Part shown: in pieces, positions 8,462 to 17,323 of the stretch
How the letters are laid out: every line of letters starts with the position of its first letter
How positions within the stretch are numbered: the first letter of the stretch is position 1
Assembly: GCF_002335745.1 (NCBI RefSeq)
Contig: NZ_NIST01000001.1
Coordinates: 1,044,300-1,108,299, forward strand
Source of the DNA: Evansella halocellulosilytica
GTDB taxonomy: Bacteria; Bacillota; Bacilli; Bacillales; Salisediminibacteriaceae
Length of the DNA stretch: 64,000 nucleotides
Direction: 5' to 3'
Made by a program: the position numbers and the translations under genes
The notes under the pieces: model-generated
Told to the model about the DNA's origin: nothing
The model's database searches: none
Seen by the model: only the letters and a program-made list of their open reading frames with translations

Positions 8462-9524
8462 GTGGGCAGGAAAAGTAACGTTAGCTCTGTTCATGATTGC
8501 GCTTCTAGGTGGATGCTGGGATACGAAAGATATTGATCACCGCCAAATGCCGGTTGCCATGGGGATTGCAAAGGAAGGTGATGATTATCTAATCACTCTT
8601 CAATTACAGGAGCTTATTGATAATAGAGTTCACAATAAAATCATTAAAGGGTCAGGGTATACGATCACAAATGCTATCGATAAGTTAAGTATGAATATGG
8701 AGAGTAGGATTGATTTGCTCCATGTGAAAGTTGTCGTGATCGAAAAGCCATTAGCAGAAGAGGGGATTAATGATATTATTTCAGGTTTTATGAGAGCACG
8801 AGATGTTTCTCCAAATGCATTAGTCGTCGTATGCGAAGAGAATTTAAATCAATTTTTCCCCAAAATAATTAAGAATATGGATGGGGAGAGTATTAATTTT
8901 CTTGAATTTTTTGAAAAGCATGCTGGGTGGACACCGCATATTGCCTTAACGAGAGTTTGGCAAGTGTATAGAACGATTTATTCGTATACGCAAGATGTCA
9001 GTTTACCAATAATCGTTTCTGGGGATACGACAATTATTGAACATCTAGGCTCAGCAATTATAAAAAATGGAAAAATGGTCGGGCAAATTACTTCAGATGA
9101 AACACTGCTTTTTAATGCGTTTAATGGGGAAACGACACAAGCAAAAATAGAAGTGTTGGAGGAAGCGAGTGTATTAATCGTGGACGAAAGGTTGCGCCAT
9201 AAAAGTGAATTAGTGAATCGTGTTCCTCATTTACGTAGTGTGTTAGAGTTGAAAGTAGTGATTTTAGAGACGAGGGGGGAAGCGTCAGTTGAACAAATAA
9301 AAAGTGACATAAATCAACTGTTAACCGATCGATTTAATCAGATGCTTTCAAAGGCAAAACAAAGTGAGGCAGATATTTTGGCACTTGGCCAACTTTTTAG
9401 AAATAATATTCATAGAGAAGACTTAAAAAACTGGCGATCCGAGTATTACCCAAAATTAAAAGTAGAATTTGAAGTGGAAACAGAAATTCAAAACACGGGT
9501 TTCTTAAAGTCGATCTCGGAGTAA
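8454..9524 (+). CDS. Spore germination receptor subunit C (Ger(x)C lipoprotein)
   Basis: A 356-residue lipoprotein of the Ger(x)C family. The signal peptide ends in LLGGC, and the GGCWD motif after it is characteristic. In the family, GerD- and diacylglyceryl-dependent C subunits sit on the outer face of the spore inner membrane with A and B. I prefer the ATG at 8454 because AAAGGGG lies 10 bases upstream, while the TTG at 8448 is only 4 bases away. It closes the operon; a terminator lies about 145 bp downstream. Confidence 0.93.
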   Translation: MVRWAGKVTLALFMIALLGGCWDTKDIDHRQMPVAMGIAKEGDDYLITLQLQELIDNRVHNKIIKGSGYTITNAIDKLSMNMESRIDLLHVKVVVIEKPLAEEGINDIISGFMRARDVSPNALVVVCEENLNQFFPKIIKNMDGESINFLEFFEKHAGWTPHIALTRVWQVYRTIYSYTQDVSLPIIVSGDTTIIEHLGSAIIKNGKMVGQITSDETLLFNAFNGETTQAKIEVLEEASVLIVDERLRHKSELVNRVPHLRSVLELKVVILETRGEASVEQIKSDINQLLTDRFNQMLSKAKQSEADILALGQLFRNNIHREDLKNWRSEYYPKLKVEFEVETEIQNTGFLKSISE

Positions 9525-10160
9525 TCGCAGAAATAGTGTCTTTGGTGTTCACGCCGGAGCAGGGATATTAGCTGAATGCTTTAGCAGATAAACAAAGGAG
9601 CGATGCGAGTAGTGGAAGATAGCAGCGTTCTTCGCCTTACGTTATTTTGACGATAATGAGAGAAGTATGGCTGCATACATTAGTATGCAGTCGTTTTTCG
9701 GGTGGAATGAGTGTATGTTAGTAGTTTTGTGTGGAAGTGGTCGGTTTTGGATGTTTGACCTTAGGTTTTTCTTGAAAGATAAGAAACAACCATGGCTACG
9801 CTTCTCGTAGTTTATATAATTTTACACTCTCGATTGCTGTCTAGACTAGCAGGAGGCACGAGCGTTTCCTACACGAGCTTCCATACGGATGTGGTGACTT
9901 CGGCGTTCTCGCAGTACTCGGGGGGGGGGTTTAGACGAAGATGTTATCTTTCGAGTTGTCTCGACTTTTGAACCCTATCTGATGAAAGCAGGGTACAGCT
10001 GAACTTGCTTCATTCTTGTATGCTTCAATATGTGAATACAATTAAGTATAAGTTTATATAGGGAAGTAGGAGTGTATTAATACACAAATTGACTAAACCC
10101 ACTAAACTGACATAAACATCATCTCCTTCGCTCACTTCTGCTAAAATAAAAGAAGAGAGT
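9525..10160. other. Gene-free stretch with terminator, repeats and a G10 tract
   Basis: About 640 bases without a supported gene. It holds the terminator at 9669-9697, a run of ten G (9920-9929), and a segment around 9985-10040 that shares CTTGTATGCTTCAAT with 18465-18480. The remainder has no convincing reading frame on either strand. Confidence 0.6.
9669..9698 (+). terminator. Terminator after the germination operon (TATGCAG family)
   Basis: CTGCATAC/GTATGCAG with loop ATTA, then TCGTTTTT. It has the same stem family as 5859 and 18327. Confidence 0.85.
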
Positions 10161-10191
10161 TTTGATGGAAAACAATTATGGAGGTGAGACG

Positions 10192-11865
10192 ATGTCAGAC
10201 AAAGAAGAGCACTATCATGAAATGAACATCTTAAAAACGATTGCTGAAACATTGAACGAAAATGTAAACATGAAAGAAATGCTGGAAACGACGCTTGAAA
10301 AGCTGTTAGATTTAACGAATCTAAAGACTGGATGGATTTTTCTTGTGGACGATGAACCAGATTATGAACACGTAGCAGACCATAATCTTCCTCCAGCTTT
10401 AGCGAAGGATAATAGAGAGCCGATGAGATGCGATGTCTGTTTTTGCCTTGGACTTTATTGGAATGGTGATTTGGATAAAGCGGTAAATATTATTGAATGC
10501 GAGCGGTTGTACAATGCAGAAAAGTATTCTTGGGGTGATACGGATAATTTGACACACCATGCGACGATCCCCTTAACCGTTCGAGGAGAACGCCTTGGCC
10601 TTTTAAATGTCGGGTCACCAGGAAAAGAAAGCTTTAGTCAGGAAGAGCTGACTTTTTTAGAGTCAGTTGCTTTTCAAATAGGAACTGCTATTGAACGAAC
10701 GAGACTTTATGAACAAAGAGAAAAACAGGCTGTTGATAAAATAGCCGAATATATTGTTAATTATTATGCAAATGCGAATAATGTAACCCGTCATATATGG
10801 AAAATTAATGATATGAATAAGCTGCTTGAAACGGTTGTCAAAGAAGTCTCCCAACATTTTCAGTGGCCGACAGCAGCAATCGTTTTAAGAGAAGGAAAGA
10901 AGAAAGTACTTAAGTCGATTTATACCAATGGCAAAGGTAAGTTGAAAAACGATCAGCTCGCTGATCATGAACATATTATTAATCGAGCTTTCAATGAGCG
11001 GTCATATTGCATAAGTAACAAACGGGATGAAAGGTTACCTGAAGTGACGGCTCATCAGTATACTGTAGCAATCCCTTTAAAAATTCATGAAATTCATATG
11101 AACAATGATCCGGTTGGCGTTCTTTATTTGGGGCGCGAAACAGAAACGTTTAAAGGCTTGGAAATGGAAATTCTTGAAGTGTTGACCGATCACATTTCCT
11201 TAGCGATGGAAAAGATTCGTCTTTACGATGAGTGGCAAGGATGGCTGCTTGCTGAGGAACGAAATCGTCTCGCCCGTGATTTACACGATTCAGTCAACCA
11301 GAAGTTGTTTTCCTTGTCTTTAATGGCAGAAGGTCTGAAAGAGTTAATGAAGGGAAGCCAACCAGAAATAACGGAAGCTGCCAATGATATCGGCCAGTTA
11401 GCTCAAGAATCCTTAAATGAAATGCGTTCGATCATTTTGCAAATGCGTTCTCAAGGTGAAGTGAAAGGTATTCTTGGCGCACTACAAGACTATGCTGAAC
11501 AAATAGATATTCATTTAACGATTTATATGAAAAAAACGGTTCCGATTCCTGAAGAGATTGAAAAGGCATTTTGGAGAATTGGCCAAGAGGCACTAAATAA
11601 TGTAAAAAAACATGCCGAAACAAACCGAGCATGGATCAGAATTGAAAAGGATTCTGATGAATTGAGAATGAAAATTTCTGATCAGGGTCGAGGTTTTGTA
11701 CCGGAGCGGGTCGAACAAAGTACAAAGTCGATCGGAATATCGAGTATGCGAGAAAGAGCAGCTGAAATAAATGGAGTATTAAGTATTAGCAGTGAAGAAG
11801 GGAGTGGGACGATTATTACAGTCGCTGTCCCTCACCGATCTAAGGGAGAGGAGGAAAACGAGTGA
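10192..11865 (+). CDS. Two-GAF sensor histidine kinase (NarL/LiaS-type)
   Basis: A soluble 557-residue kinase with no membrane helix. Order: GAF domain 1 (about 10-180), a second GAF-like domain (about 205-345), the HisKA_3 dimerisation helix with the phospho-acceptor His365 in ARDLHDS, then an HATPase domain with AEINGVLSISS-type C-terminal boxes. GAF1 holds Cys80, Cys83, Cys85 and Cys103 (CDVCFC ... NIIECERL), a layout seen in GAF sensors with redox or iron-sulphur roles such as AirS-like proteins, so redox sensing is plausible (inference). The ATG at 10192 has a near-ideal GGAGGTGA; the ATG and TTG at 10162-10165 do not. It overlaps its response regulator by 4 bp. Confidence 0.92.
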   Translation: MSDKEEHYHEMNILKTIAETLNENVNMKEMLETTLEKLLDLTNLKTGWIFLVDDEPDYEHVADHNLPPALAKDNREPMRCDVCFCLGLYWNGDLDKAVNIIECERLYNAEKYSWGDTDNLTHHATIPLTVRGERLGLLNVGSPGKESFSQEELTFLESVAFQIGTAIERTRLYEQREKQAVDKIAEYIVNYYANANNVTRHIWKINDMNKLLETVVKEVSQHFQWPTAAIVLREGKKKVLKSIYTNGKGKLKNDQLADHEHIINRAFNERSYCISNKRDERLPEVTAHQYTVAIPLKIHEIHMNNDPVGVLYLGRETETFKGLEMEILEVLTDHISLAMEKIRLYDEWQGWLLAEERNRLARDLHDSVNQKLFSLSLMAEGLKELMKGSQPEITEAANDIGQLAQESLNEMRSIILQMRSQGEVKGILGALQDYAEQIDIHLTIYMKKTVPIPEEIEKAFWRIGQEALNNVKKHAETNRAWIRIEKDSDELRMKISDQGRGFVPERVEQSTKSIGISSMRERAAEINGVLSISSEEGSGTIITVAVPHRSKGEEENE

Positions 11866-12494
11866 AAATAAATGTCTTGCTTGTCGATGATCACCTTGTC
11901 GTTCTCAAAGGATTACGATTTTTCCTTCAGACTCATCCTGACTTGAATATCGTCGGCCAAGCACAAGATGGTAAAGAAGCACTTGAGAAAGTGGAGGAAC
12001 TAAAGCCGGATGTCGTATTAATGGATTTAATTATGCCTGAAATGAATGGGATAGAAGCAACAAAGCAAATTGTCGCTACATATCCTCATATAAAGGTGAT
12101 CATGTTAACGAGTTTTTCTGATAAAGATTCTGTTTTGCCTGCGATTAAAGCCGGAGCGATTGGCTACCAGTTAAAGGATGTTGAACCTAGTGTACTTATC
12201 GACACAATTAAAGCCGCAATGGCTGGAAACAAGACCCTTCATCCGCAAGTCACTAACCAATTAATCGACCAAATGACAACAGATGACGGAAAAGATGTCT
12301 CGATGCTGACTGAAAGAGAGAAGAATGTGCTTGAGCAAATTACGTTAGGCCGCAGTAATAAGGAGATCGCTGCAGAGCTTCATATTACAGAAAAAACGGT
12401 AAAAACACATATTACCCATATTTTTGCGAAAATGGAAGTTCAAGATCGGACACAAGCGGCGATGTATGCAATAAAAAATGACTGGTTTAAGTAA
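11862..12494 (+). CDS. NarL/FixJ-family response regulator
   Basis: A 210-residue DNA-binding partner of the kinase just upstream. The receiver domain (1-~120) has the acidic pair Asp9-Asp10, the phosphorylation site Asp55 (VVLMDLIMPEMNG) and the conserved Lys in QLKD. The C-terminal LuxR-type HTH contains LTEREKNVLEQI, GRSNKEIA and TEKTVKTHI. The start is GTG with GGAGG in front, in a GTGA overlap with the kinase stop. The azoreductase and ABC exporter that follow are its most likely targets (inference from position). Confidence 0.95.
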   Translation: MKINVLLVDDHLVVLKGLRFFLQTHPDLNIVGQAQDGKEALEKVEELKPDVVLMDLIMPEMNGIEATKQIVATYPHIKVIMLTSFSDKDSVLPAIKAGAIGYQLKDVEPSVLIDTIKAAMAGNKTLHPQVTNQLIDQMTTDDGKDVSMLTEREKNVLEQITLGRSNKEIAAELHITEKTVKTHITHIFAKMEVQDRTQAAMYAIKNDWFK

Positions 12495-12524
12495 AGATGC
12501 TTTCTCAGACGAAGGTCGTATAAG

Positions 12525-12554
12525 AAGGTCTTACATTTATGTAAGGCCTTTTTT
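12525..12554 (+). terminator. Terminator after the two-component genes
   Basis: A 10-bp stem AAGGTCTTAC/GTAAGGCCTT with one G-U pair is followed by six T. It separates the regulators from the azoreductase gene. Confidence 0.88.
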
Positions 12555-12640
12555 GTATGGGAAATTCAAACATGTAGAGGACGTTTTCTGCTGCTGAAAT
12601 GGTTAATCTGATAGTAGAAAAACTTTAGGAGGAATGAAGA

Positions 12641-13261
12641 ATGAATACTGTTTTATTTGTAAAAGCCAATGACCTTCCAGTAGAGAATTCAGTTAGTGTC
12701 AAAATGTATAATCGTTTTTTAAAACGATATAAAGAGTTGAATCCAAATGACAACGTCGTAGAGGTTGATTTGTATGAAGTGACGTTACCTTATTTAGGGT
12801 CGAAGTTGATCAAGACAAGTAGTAAAGCAGCAAAGGGCGTGGCAATGTCTAGGGAAGAGAGAGTGATACATCAATTTGTGACAGATAAACTAGAGCAATT
12901 CATTTCAGCTGACAAAATCGTAATCGCGTTTCCGCTATGGAACTTAACTGTTCCTGCAGTATTGCACTCCTATCTCGATTACATGCACCATCCTGGAAAA
13001 ACATTTTCTTATTCTGAAGAAGGGGCAACTGGGTTACTGACAGATAAAAAGGTCGTTTTATTAAATGCTAGAGGAGGCGTTTATGCGGAAGGTGACCGCT
13101 TTGAAATGGCTGTAAATTTCGTAAGAAATCATTTGAATTTTTTCGGGATAACGAATATTACGACGTGTGTCATTGAAGGACACCATGAGTTTCCTGATAG
13201 AGGTAAAGAGATTATTTATGAAGGATTGAAGCAAGTTGAAGAGACTGCAGCTCAACTTTAA
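12641..13261 (+). CDS. azoR: FMN-dependent NADH:azo/quinone oxidoreductase
   Basis: A soluble flavodoxin-fold enzyme of 206 residues in the AzoR (AcpD) family, which uses FMN and NADH to reduce azo dyes and quinones. Family landmarks are [17 protein letters not shown] (FMN phosphate and isoalloxazine contact region), [15 protein letters not shown] and LNARGGVY. The length fits the bacillar enzymes. GGAGG lies just before the ATG. The gene lies between a GAF two-component system and an ABC exporter, a setting that suggests a response to quinone-like or thiol-reactive compounds (inference). Confidence 0.93.
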   Translation: MNTVLFVKANDLPVENSVSVKMYNRFLKRYKELNPNDNVVEVDLYEVTLPYLGSKLIKTSSKAAKGVAMSREERVIHQFVTDKLEQFISADKIVIAFPLWNLTVPAVLHSYLDYMHHPGKTFSYSEEGATGLLTDKKVVLLNARGGVYAEGDRFEMAVNFVRNHLNFFGITNITTCVIEGHHEFPDRGKEIIYEGLKQVEETAAQL

Positions 13262-13290
13262 TAAAAAAGGAAGATTGGAGGAGAAAGAAT

Positions 13291-14289
13291 ATGACCAACA
13301 TGAATTACGATCACACTCAGACGGAGCTAGCTATTAATGCTAAAGGGCTCGTGAAAACGTTTGGTAATACCCGTGCTGTAAACGGGGTTGATCTTCAAGT
13401 AAAGAAAGGGACTGTATATGGCGTGCTTGGGCCGAACGGGGCTGGGAAAACGACAACCGTTCGAATGCTTGCGACTCTTCTAAAGCCGGACGGAGGAAAA
13501 GCAGAAGTGATGGGGCACGACCTTGTGAAAGAAGCTGATGAAGTGCGGAGCAATGTGAGCTTAACCGGTCAGTTTGCTTCTGTTGATGAGGAATTATCCG
13601 GAATGGAGAATTTGATTTTAATTGCTCGGTTAATTGGCTACAGTTGGAGAGAAGCAAAAGTAAGAGCGATGGAACTTCTTAAGGCATATGACCTTGAAGG
13701 TGCAGCTCACCGCCAAGTAAAAAAATATTCTGGAGGGATGCGCCGACGTATTGATATTGCAGCGAGTACGGTCATTTCACCGGAGGTTTTGTTCCTCGAT
13801 GAACCGACGACAGGGCTAGATCCGCGGAGCAGAAATCAAGTGTGGGAAGTTGTTCGTATGCTCGCTGATTCGGGGACGACGGTGTTGCTTACAACTCAAT
13901 ACCTGGAGGAAGCCGATCAATTAGCTGACCGGATCGCAGTGATTGAAGATGGCAAAGTGATTGCTGAAGGAACGAGCAGTGAATTAAAAGCATTGATTGG
14001 ATCGGGGGCCTTTTTGATTCGACTTGTACATTCTGATGACAGACCACGTGCAGAGCATCTGCTCACGAATAAGTTGAATACTCCTGTTCAGCGTGCAACA
14101 AACTCAGCGTCATTGTCTGTTCGTATTTCAAATACTGAGCAAGTATCCGAGATTTTGACGGAAATAGGAAAGGAAGGCATTCAACTTGCTGACTTTTCAT
14201 TCGGACAGCCAAGTTTAGATGAAGTCTTTTTAACCTTAACCGGAAATCAGAATAAGACTAACGAAAAAGTAAAGGAGGTACCACTATGA
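13291..14289 (+). CDS. ABC transporter ATP-binding protein, DrrA family
   Basis: A 332-residue ATPase of an ABC-2 type exporter. Walker A is GPNGAGKT (residues 47-54), the signature is YSGGMRRR, and Walker B is VLFLDEPTTGLDP, followed by the H-loop replaced by Gln (LLTTQYLEEAD), which is usual in DrrA-type proteins. A C-terminal extension (about 240-332) is also typical of daunorubicin/linearmycin-type exporters. GGAGG precedes the ATG. It overlaps the permease gene by 4 bp. Likely role: export of a toxic amphiphile under control of the adjacent two-component system. Confidence 0.93.
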   Translation: MTNMNYDHTQTELAINAKGLVKTFGNTRAVNGVDLQVKKGTVYGVLGPNGAGKTTTVRMLATLLKPDGGKAEVMGHDLVKEADEVRSNVSLTGQFASVDEELSGMENLILIARLIGYSWREAKVRAMELLKAYDLEGAAHRQVKKYSGGMRRRIDIAASTVISPEVLFLDEPTTGLDPRSRNQVWEVVRMLADSGTTVLLTTQYLEEADQLADRIAVIEDGKVIAEGTSSELKALIGSGAFLIRLVHSDDRPRAEHLLTNKLNTPVQRATNSASLSVRISNTEQVSEILTEIGKEGIQLADFSFGQPSLDEVFLTLTGNQNKTNEKVKEVPL

Positions 14290-15125
14290 GTATATCCACT
14301 TTACAATCTAAGAAAAATGCAGACTCACTTTTACAGTCAGCTATTTCTAAACGTAATCGTCCTAATCGTCCAAGTGCATTATCATCGACGACGACATTCG
14401 CATGGAGAGCAATGCTAAAAATAAAGTACGTCCCTGAACAATTGTTTGATATTACAGGATTTCCGATCATGTATTTGCTTATGTTCACCTATTTGTTCGG
14501 AGGAGCGATTGCTGGTTCAGCTGACCAATATTTGCAGTTTCTCATGCCGGGAATTCTTGTATTAACTGTCACGATGATTACGATGTATACAGGAGTAGAC
14601 TTAAATAAAGACGTATCAAAAGGTATTTTTGATCGGTTTCGATCACTGCCCATTTGGAAGCCATCCGTTTTAACAGGAGGACTTTTAATCGATACACTCC
14701 GCTATAGTATAGCCTCGGGTGTCATGATCGGACTTGGTCTCCTGCTCGGGTTCAGGCCAGAAGGTGGAGCATCTGGAGTCATTTTAGCGATTGGCGTACT
14801 TCTCGTCTTTGCATTCAGCCTGTCCTGGATCTGGACGACACTCGGGTTAATCATGAGAACTGAAAAAGCATTGATGAATTTCAGTATGATGATTTTGTTC
14901 CCTGTTACATTTATAAGCAATGTATTCGTTGATCCAGAGACAATGCCATCCTGGCTTCAAGGAATTGTTGAATTAAATCCTGTATCAATTGTAGTGACGG
15001 CTGTCCGAGGACTGATGGAGGGAACCGCAGCCATTGATGAAATCGTCTGGGCATTCATAGCGTCAGGAATTATAATCGTCATTTTCGCTCCACTGACGAT
15101 GTATTTTTACCGAAACAAAAGGTAA
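14286..15125 (+). CDS. ABC-2 type exporter permease, DrrB family
   Basis: The membrane partner of the ATPase just upstream: 279 residues with about six hydrophobic helices and the ABC-2 segment ending LNPVSIVVTAVRGLMEG. The N-terminal ~40 residues are polar and cytoplasmic. GGAGGT lies in the end of the ATPase gene, and the ATG overlaps the upstream stop. Together they form a heteromeric exporter of the DrrAB/LnrLMN type; the substrate is unknown. A strong terminator about 100 bp downstream closes the unit. Confidence 0.92.
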   Translation: MSISTLQSKKNADSLLQSAISKRNRPNRPSALSSTTTFAWRAMLKIKYVPEQLFDITGFPIMYLLMFTYLFGGAIAGSADQYLQFLMPGILVLTVTMITMYTGVDLNKDVSKGIFDRFRSLPIWKPSVLTGGLLIDTLRYSIASGVMIGLGLLLGFRPEGGASGVILAIGVLLVFAFSLSWIWTTLGLIMRTEKALMNFSMMILFPVTFISNVFVDPETMPSWLQGIVELNPVSIVVTAVRGLMEGTAAIDEIVWAFIASGIIIVIFAPLTMYFYRNKR

Positions 15126-15226
15126 TAAAGGTAGTCGATAGATGGTTGTTTGGGATGGAAAATTAAGAAGCTGGCTCGTTCATCAAGCTGCATTAGGATT
15201 CTTGACAAAGCTTGCTTCTTTCAAAG

Positions 15227-15259
15227 AAAGACAGAGGACATCGTATCCTCTGTCTTTTT
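15227..15259 (+). terminator. Terminator after the ABC exporter
   Basis: AAAGACAGAGGA pairs with TCCTCTGTCTTT around a 7-base loop, with a T run. Confidence 0.92.
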
Positions 15260-15296
15260 CATAGAATAAGAATTTATATGAATAAGCTGCGATTTA

Positions 15297-15453
15297 CCTC
15301 GTTTATTTTCAGGGTTTTTAGGATGGTTTTTGTTGTACACCTTGTTTATTCCTGAAAAATTTAAGTTTATTCCTGAATATTTTCGTTTTATCCGCGAAAA
15401 TCGGCTTTTATCCTGTAAAAATCCGTGTTTATCCGCTAACTAGAATCATTCTA
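15297..15453 (-). repeat. 21-bp-period degenerate array (GGATAAA family)
   Basis: Read on the minus strand, GGATAAA-like heptamers recur every ~21 bases (on the plus strand TTTATCC or TTTATTCC, five to six times). The array ends in the boundary TTTATCCGCTAACTAGAAT, and the 13-bp palindrome TAGAATCATTCTA overlaps that edge. Related arrays lie at 23436, 25309 and 32263. Confidence 0.7.
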
Positions 15454-15587
15454 AATAAGTCCAGTTTAACCTCATCGAAACTCTCCTAAATAGAAATCAT
15501 TCTAAACCCTTAAAACATGCTTAGATAAAACCGAGTGTCCTCGATAGATATTCGGTAATCGGATTATTGAGTGGAAATCATACAGAA

Positions 15588-15619
15588 AATAAAAACCAAC
15601 TACAACGAGGTAGCCGGTT
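15588..15619 (-). terminator. Minus-strand terminator for the lipoprotein gene
   Basis: On the minus strand AACCGGCTAC pairs with GTAGTTGGTT (two G-U pairs), then a T-rich tail follows. Confidence 0.65.
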
Positions 15620-15785
15620 CTTTCATTTATTTTTTCAGTAATCTTTCGTAAGGGTTCTTCCAATTTATAAAAGAAATATTACGTGTTGAATTGAAATAAA
15701 GTTTGATCATTTAAATAAAGTTATACCGTTTTGAAAAAAAATTATAAAAATACTAGATAAACACCATCGAGTCAATCTGAAATAA

Positions 15786-16613
15786 TTATTCATTATTTTC
15801 AATATACCGTTCAACTCCGATTGGAACTAAAAAGTATTCATCTTCATCTTCAAATATGTTAATGCCTTCAATAGATGAAGTCATCGTTTCAAAAAGGCTA
15901 ATAACTTCTCCATCGAAATCAACTGTACCGTACATCTTTGTATCGAAATCGATGAGATGACCCGTATCCTTTTCGAGCTTTACCGATAATGAAAACTCAT
16001 CGACAGAAGCTCGCTCCTCGGCTATATCAACCAAATTATCTTGAGTCAATAATTCATGATAAATATTAGTGTCTCCATTTAAGATCAACTCATAATACTC
16101 TCTGTCATCTATATCATCGTCAACATCATTCACAATTAACTCGTCTATATGTTCAAGTAAAAGGTCATAATTGATGAAAGAAGTGGTACTTTTATAATCT
16201 GCGATGATTTCTTCGTGATCAGTGTCAGGAAGTCTTTGCCAAGCTTCATTCTCAGTGTTCGGATTCTCTGTGAAATAAGTCGCATCTTCATTAGAATACA
16301 TGGCATATGCCACGTTTTGACCTAATGTGGTCATCGATACATGTACGCTTGAAGAAAGCGGATCAAACATTAAGTTATTATCAATTTGCATTGTGGTTTC
16401 CTCATTGATTGAATCGCCTGTAAATTGTTGAGTTACAATCATGATTGACTTCATGCTTTGGATGTCCTTGACAGCAGCTTGAGCTATTTCTATAATGTCG
16501 TTTTTTTCATCAGGATCCTCAATAGACGTCATGTTATAGCCTTCAGTTTCTTCTTTTGTGGAACAGGATGAAGCGATCACAAGAAATAACAAAATGAAAC
16601 ATATTTTTTTCAT
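15786..16613 (-). CDS. Acidic lipoprotein, LolA-like/DUF6612 type
   Basis: A 275-residue exported lipoprotein. The signal peptide ends in LVIASSC, so the cysteine at about residue 16 should be lipid-modified. The mature part is acidic and looks like the LolA-like DUF6612 fold common in bacilli: an early helix with AVKDIQSMKS, then alternating beta strands such as TTMQID, NVAYAMYSN and VDFDGEVISL. Function unknown. I start at 16613 because GGAGGG lies before that ATG and the signal peptide begins there; the longer frame to 16721 adds an unrelated stretch. Confidence 0.8.
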   Translation of the reverse strand: MKKICFILLFLVIASSCSTKEETEGYNMTSIEDPDEKNDIIEIAQAAVKDIQSMKSIMIVTQQFTGDSINEETTMQIDNNLMFDPLSSSVHVSMTTLGQNVAYAMYSNEDATYFTENPNTENEAWQRLPDTDHEEIIADYKSTTSFINYDLLLEHIDELIVNDVDDDIDDREYYELILNGDTNIYHELLTQDNLVDIAEERASVDEFSLSVKLEKDTGHLIDFDTKMYGTVDFDGEVISLFETMTSSIEGINIFEDEDEYFLVPIGVERYIENNE

Positions 16614-17323
16614 TTTAAAGAAATCCCTCCAATGGAAACGCTGTATTTTAGACTTACAATAGCCACTATATTGAACGAAAGCTACCTTGTTGCCATTATT
16701 ATCGCATGAAAAAGTATTCATGGGGATATTTAACAGAGTTTTTCATTTTATATAGATACAAGGGATGGCTGGGTTCGTTTATCCCCACGTTATTTTCATT
16801 AGGAATGATATTCTCATTATTACTTTTGCGTATTTAAGAAGATTTGTGCCGAGAAAACCATCCCTCGAGCAAACTTTGTTTGAATGTTGCCTCTTCTCCG
16901 ACATTATCATAAGACGCTCCATTTTTACTCAATGAGTGTTCAATACCAAAGGCTTCTAACGCTTGATCAAACAACCTATTTTTATATTCAATTCCACTAT
17001 CTCTGTCGAATCATTCTAGTCTATTAAGATTGTAATTTTCAGATGCAAAGGCACGCTGAACTAGCTCAGCACTTTTTTAAGGTATATAAACTAGTTTTAT
17101 ATATCCAAGTTATTCATCAGCTATTCATCATACTGTTGTATAATATATTATGTACTTGCTTAAACGATAGAAGGAAGTAGTCAGAATACTTACGGGCGGA
17201 TTATGCTAGATAGTCTGCAAGATTCATAGGATGAAAATTAGGAGGGGAAACGAGTAGGAAATCTGGTGGCTTTAAGTTTTATCTGAAGATGATCGATTGA
17301 ATAAATGAATGAGGTGTCGTGCA
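16614..17323. other. Intergenic region with an IS3 remnant
   Basis: Apart from the transposase remnant (16834-17010), it holds a weak hairpin with six T near 17055-17077 and the untranslated region before the PrsA-like gene. No intact gene is seen. Confidence 0.6.
16834..17010 (-). pseudogene. IS3-family transposase (integrase domain) fragment
   Basis: On the minus strand 58 codons read FDRDSGIEYKNRLFDQALEA, then FGIEHSLSKNGASYDN, then EATFK. This is the rve integrase core of IS3/IS150-type OrfB: DRG-type Asp region, FGI-x-HSLS-x-G and YDN-x-x-x-E. A stop codon sits just before the Phe, the usual HSDRG start is damaged, and the frame ends early. It is a decayed remnant; no inverted repeats or second orf are visible. 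Confidence 0.85.

Larger units (their letters stand above)
15126..15785. other. Gene-free stretch with two terminators and a repeat array
   Basis: It contains the plus-strand terminator at 15227, a 21-bp-period array at 15297-15453 (listed separately), a second TAGAAATCATTCTA copy near 15490, and the minus-strand terminator at 15588. No coding region is supported. Confidence 0.7.

Noticed and set aside
15441-15453. PerR/Fur-type box TAGAATCATTCTA
   Set aside because: It lies at the edge of the 21-bp-period array, downstream of the genes on both sides, so it is not in a promoter.
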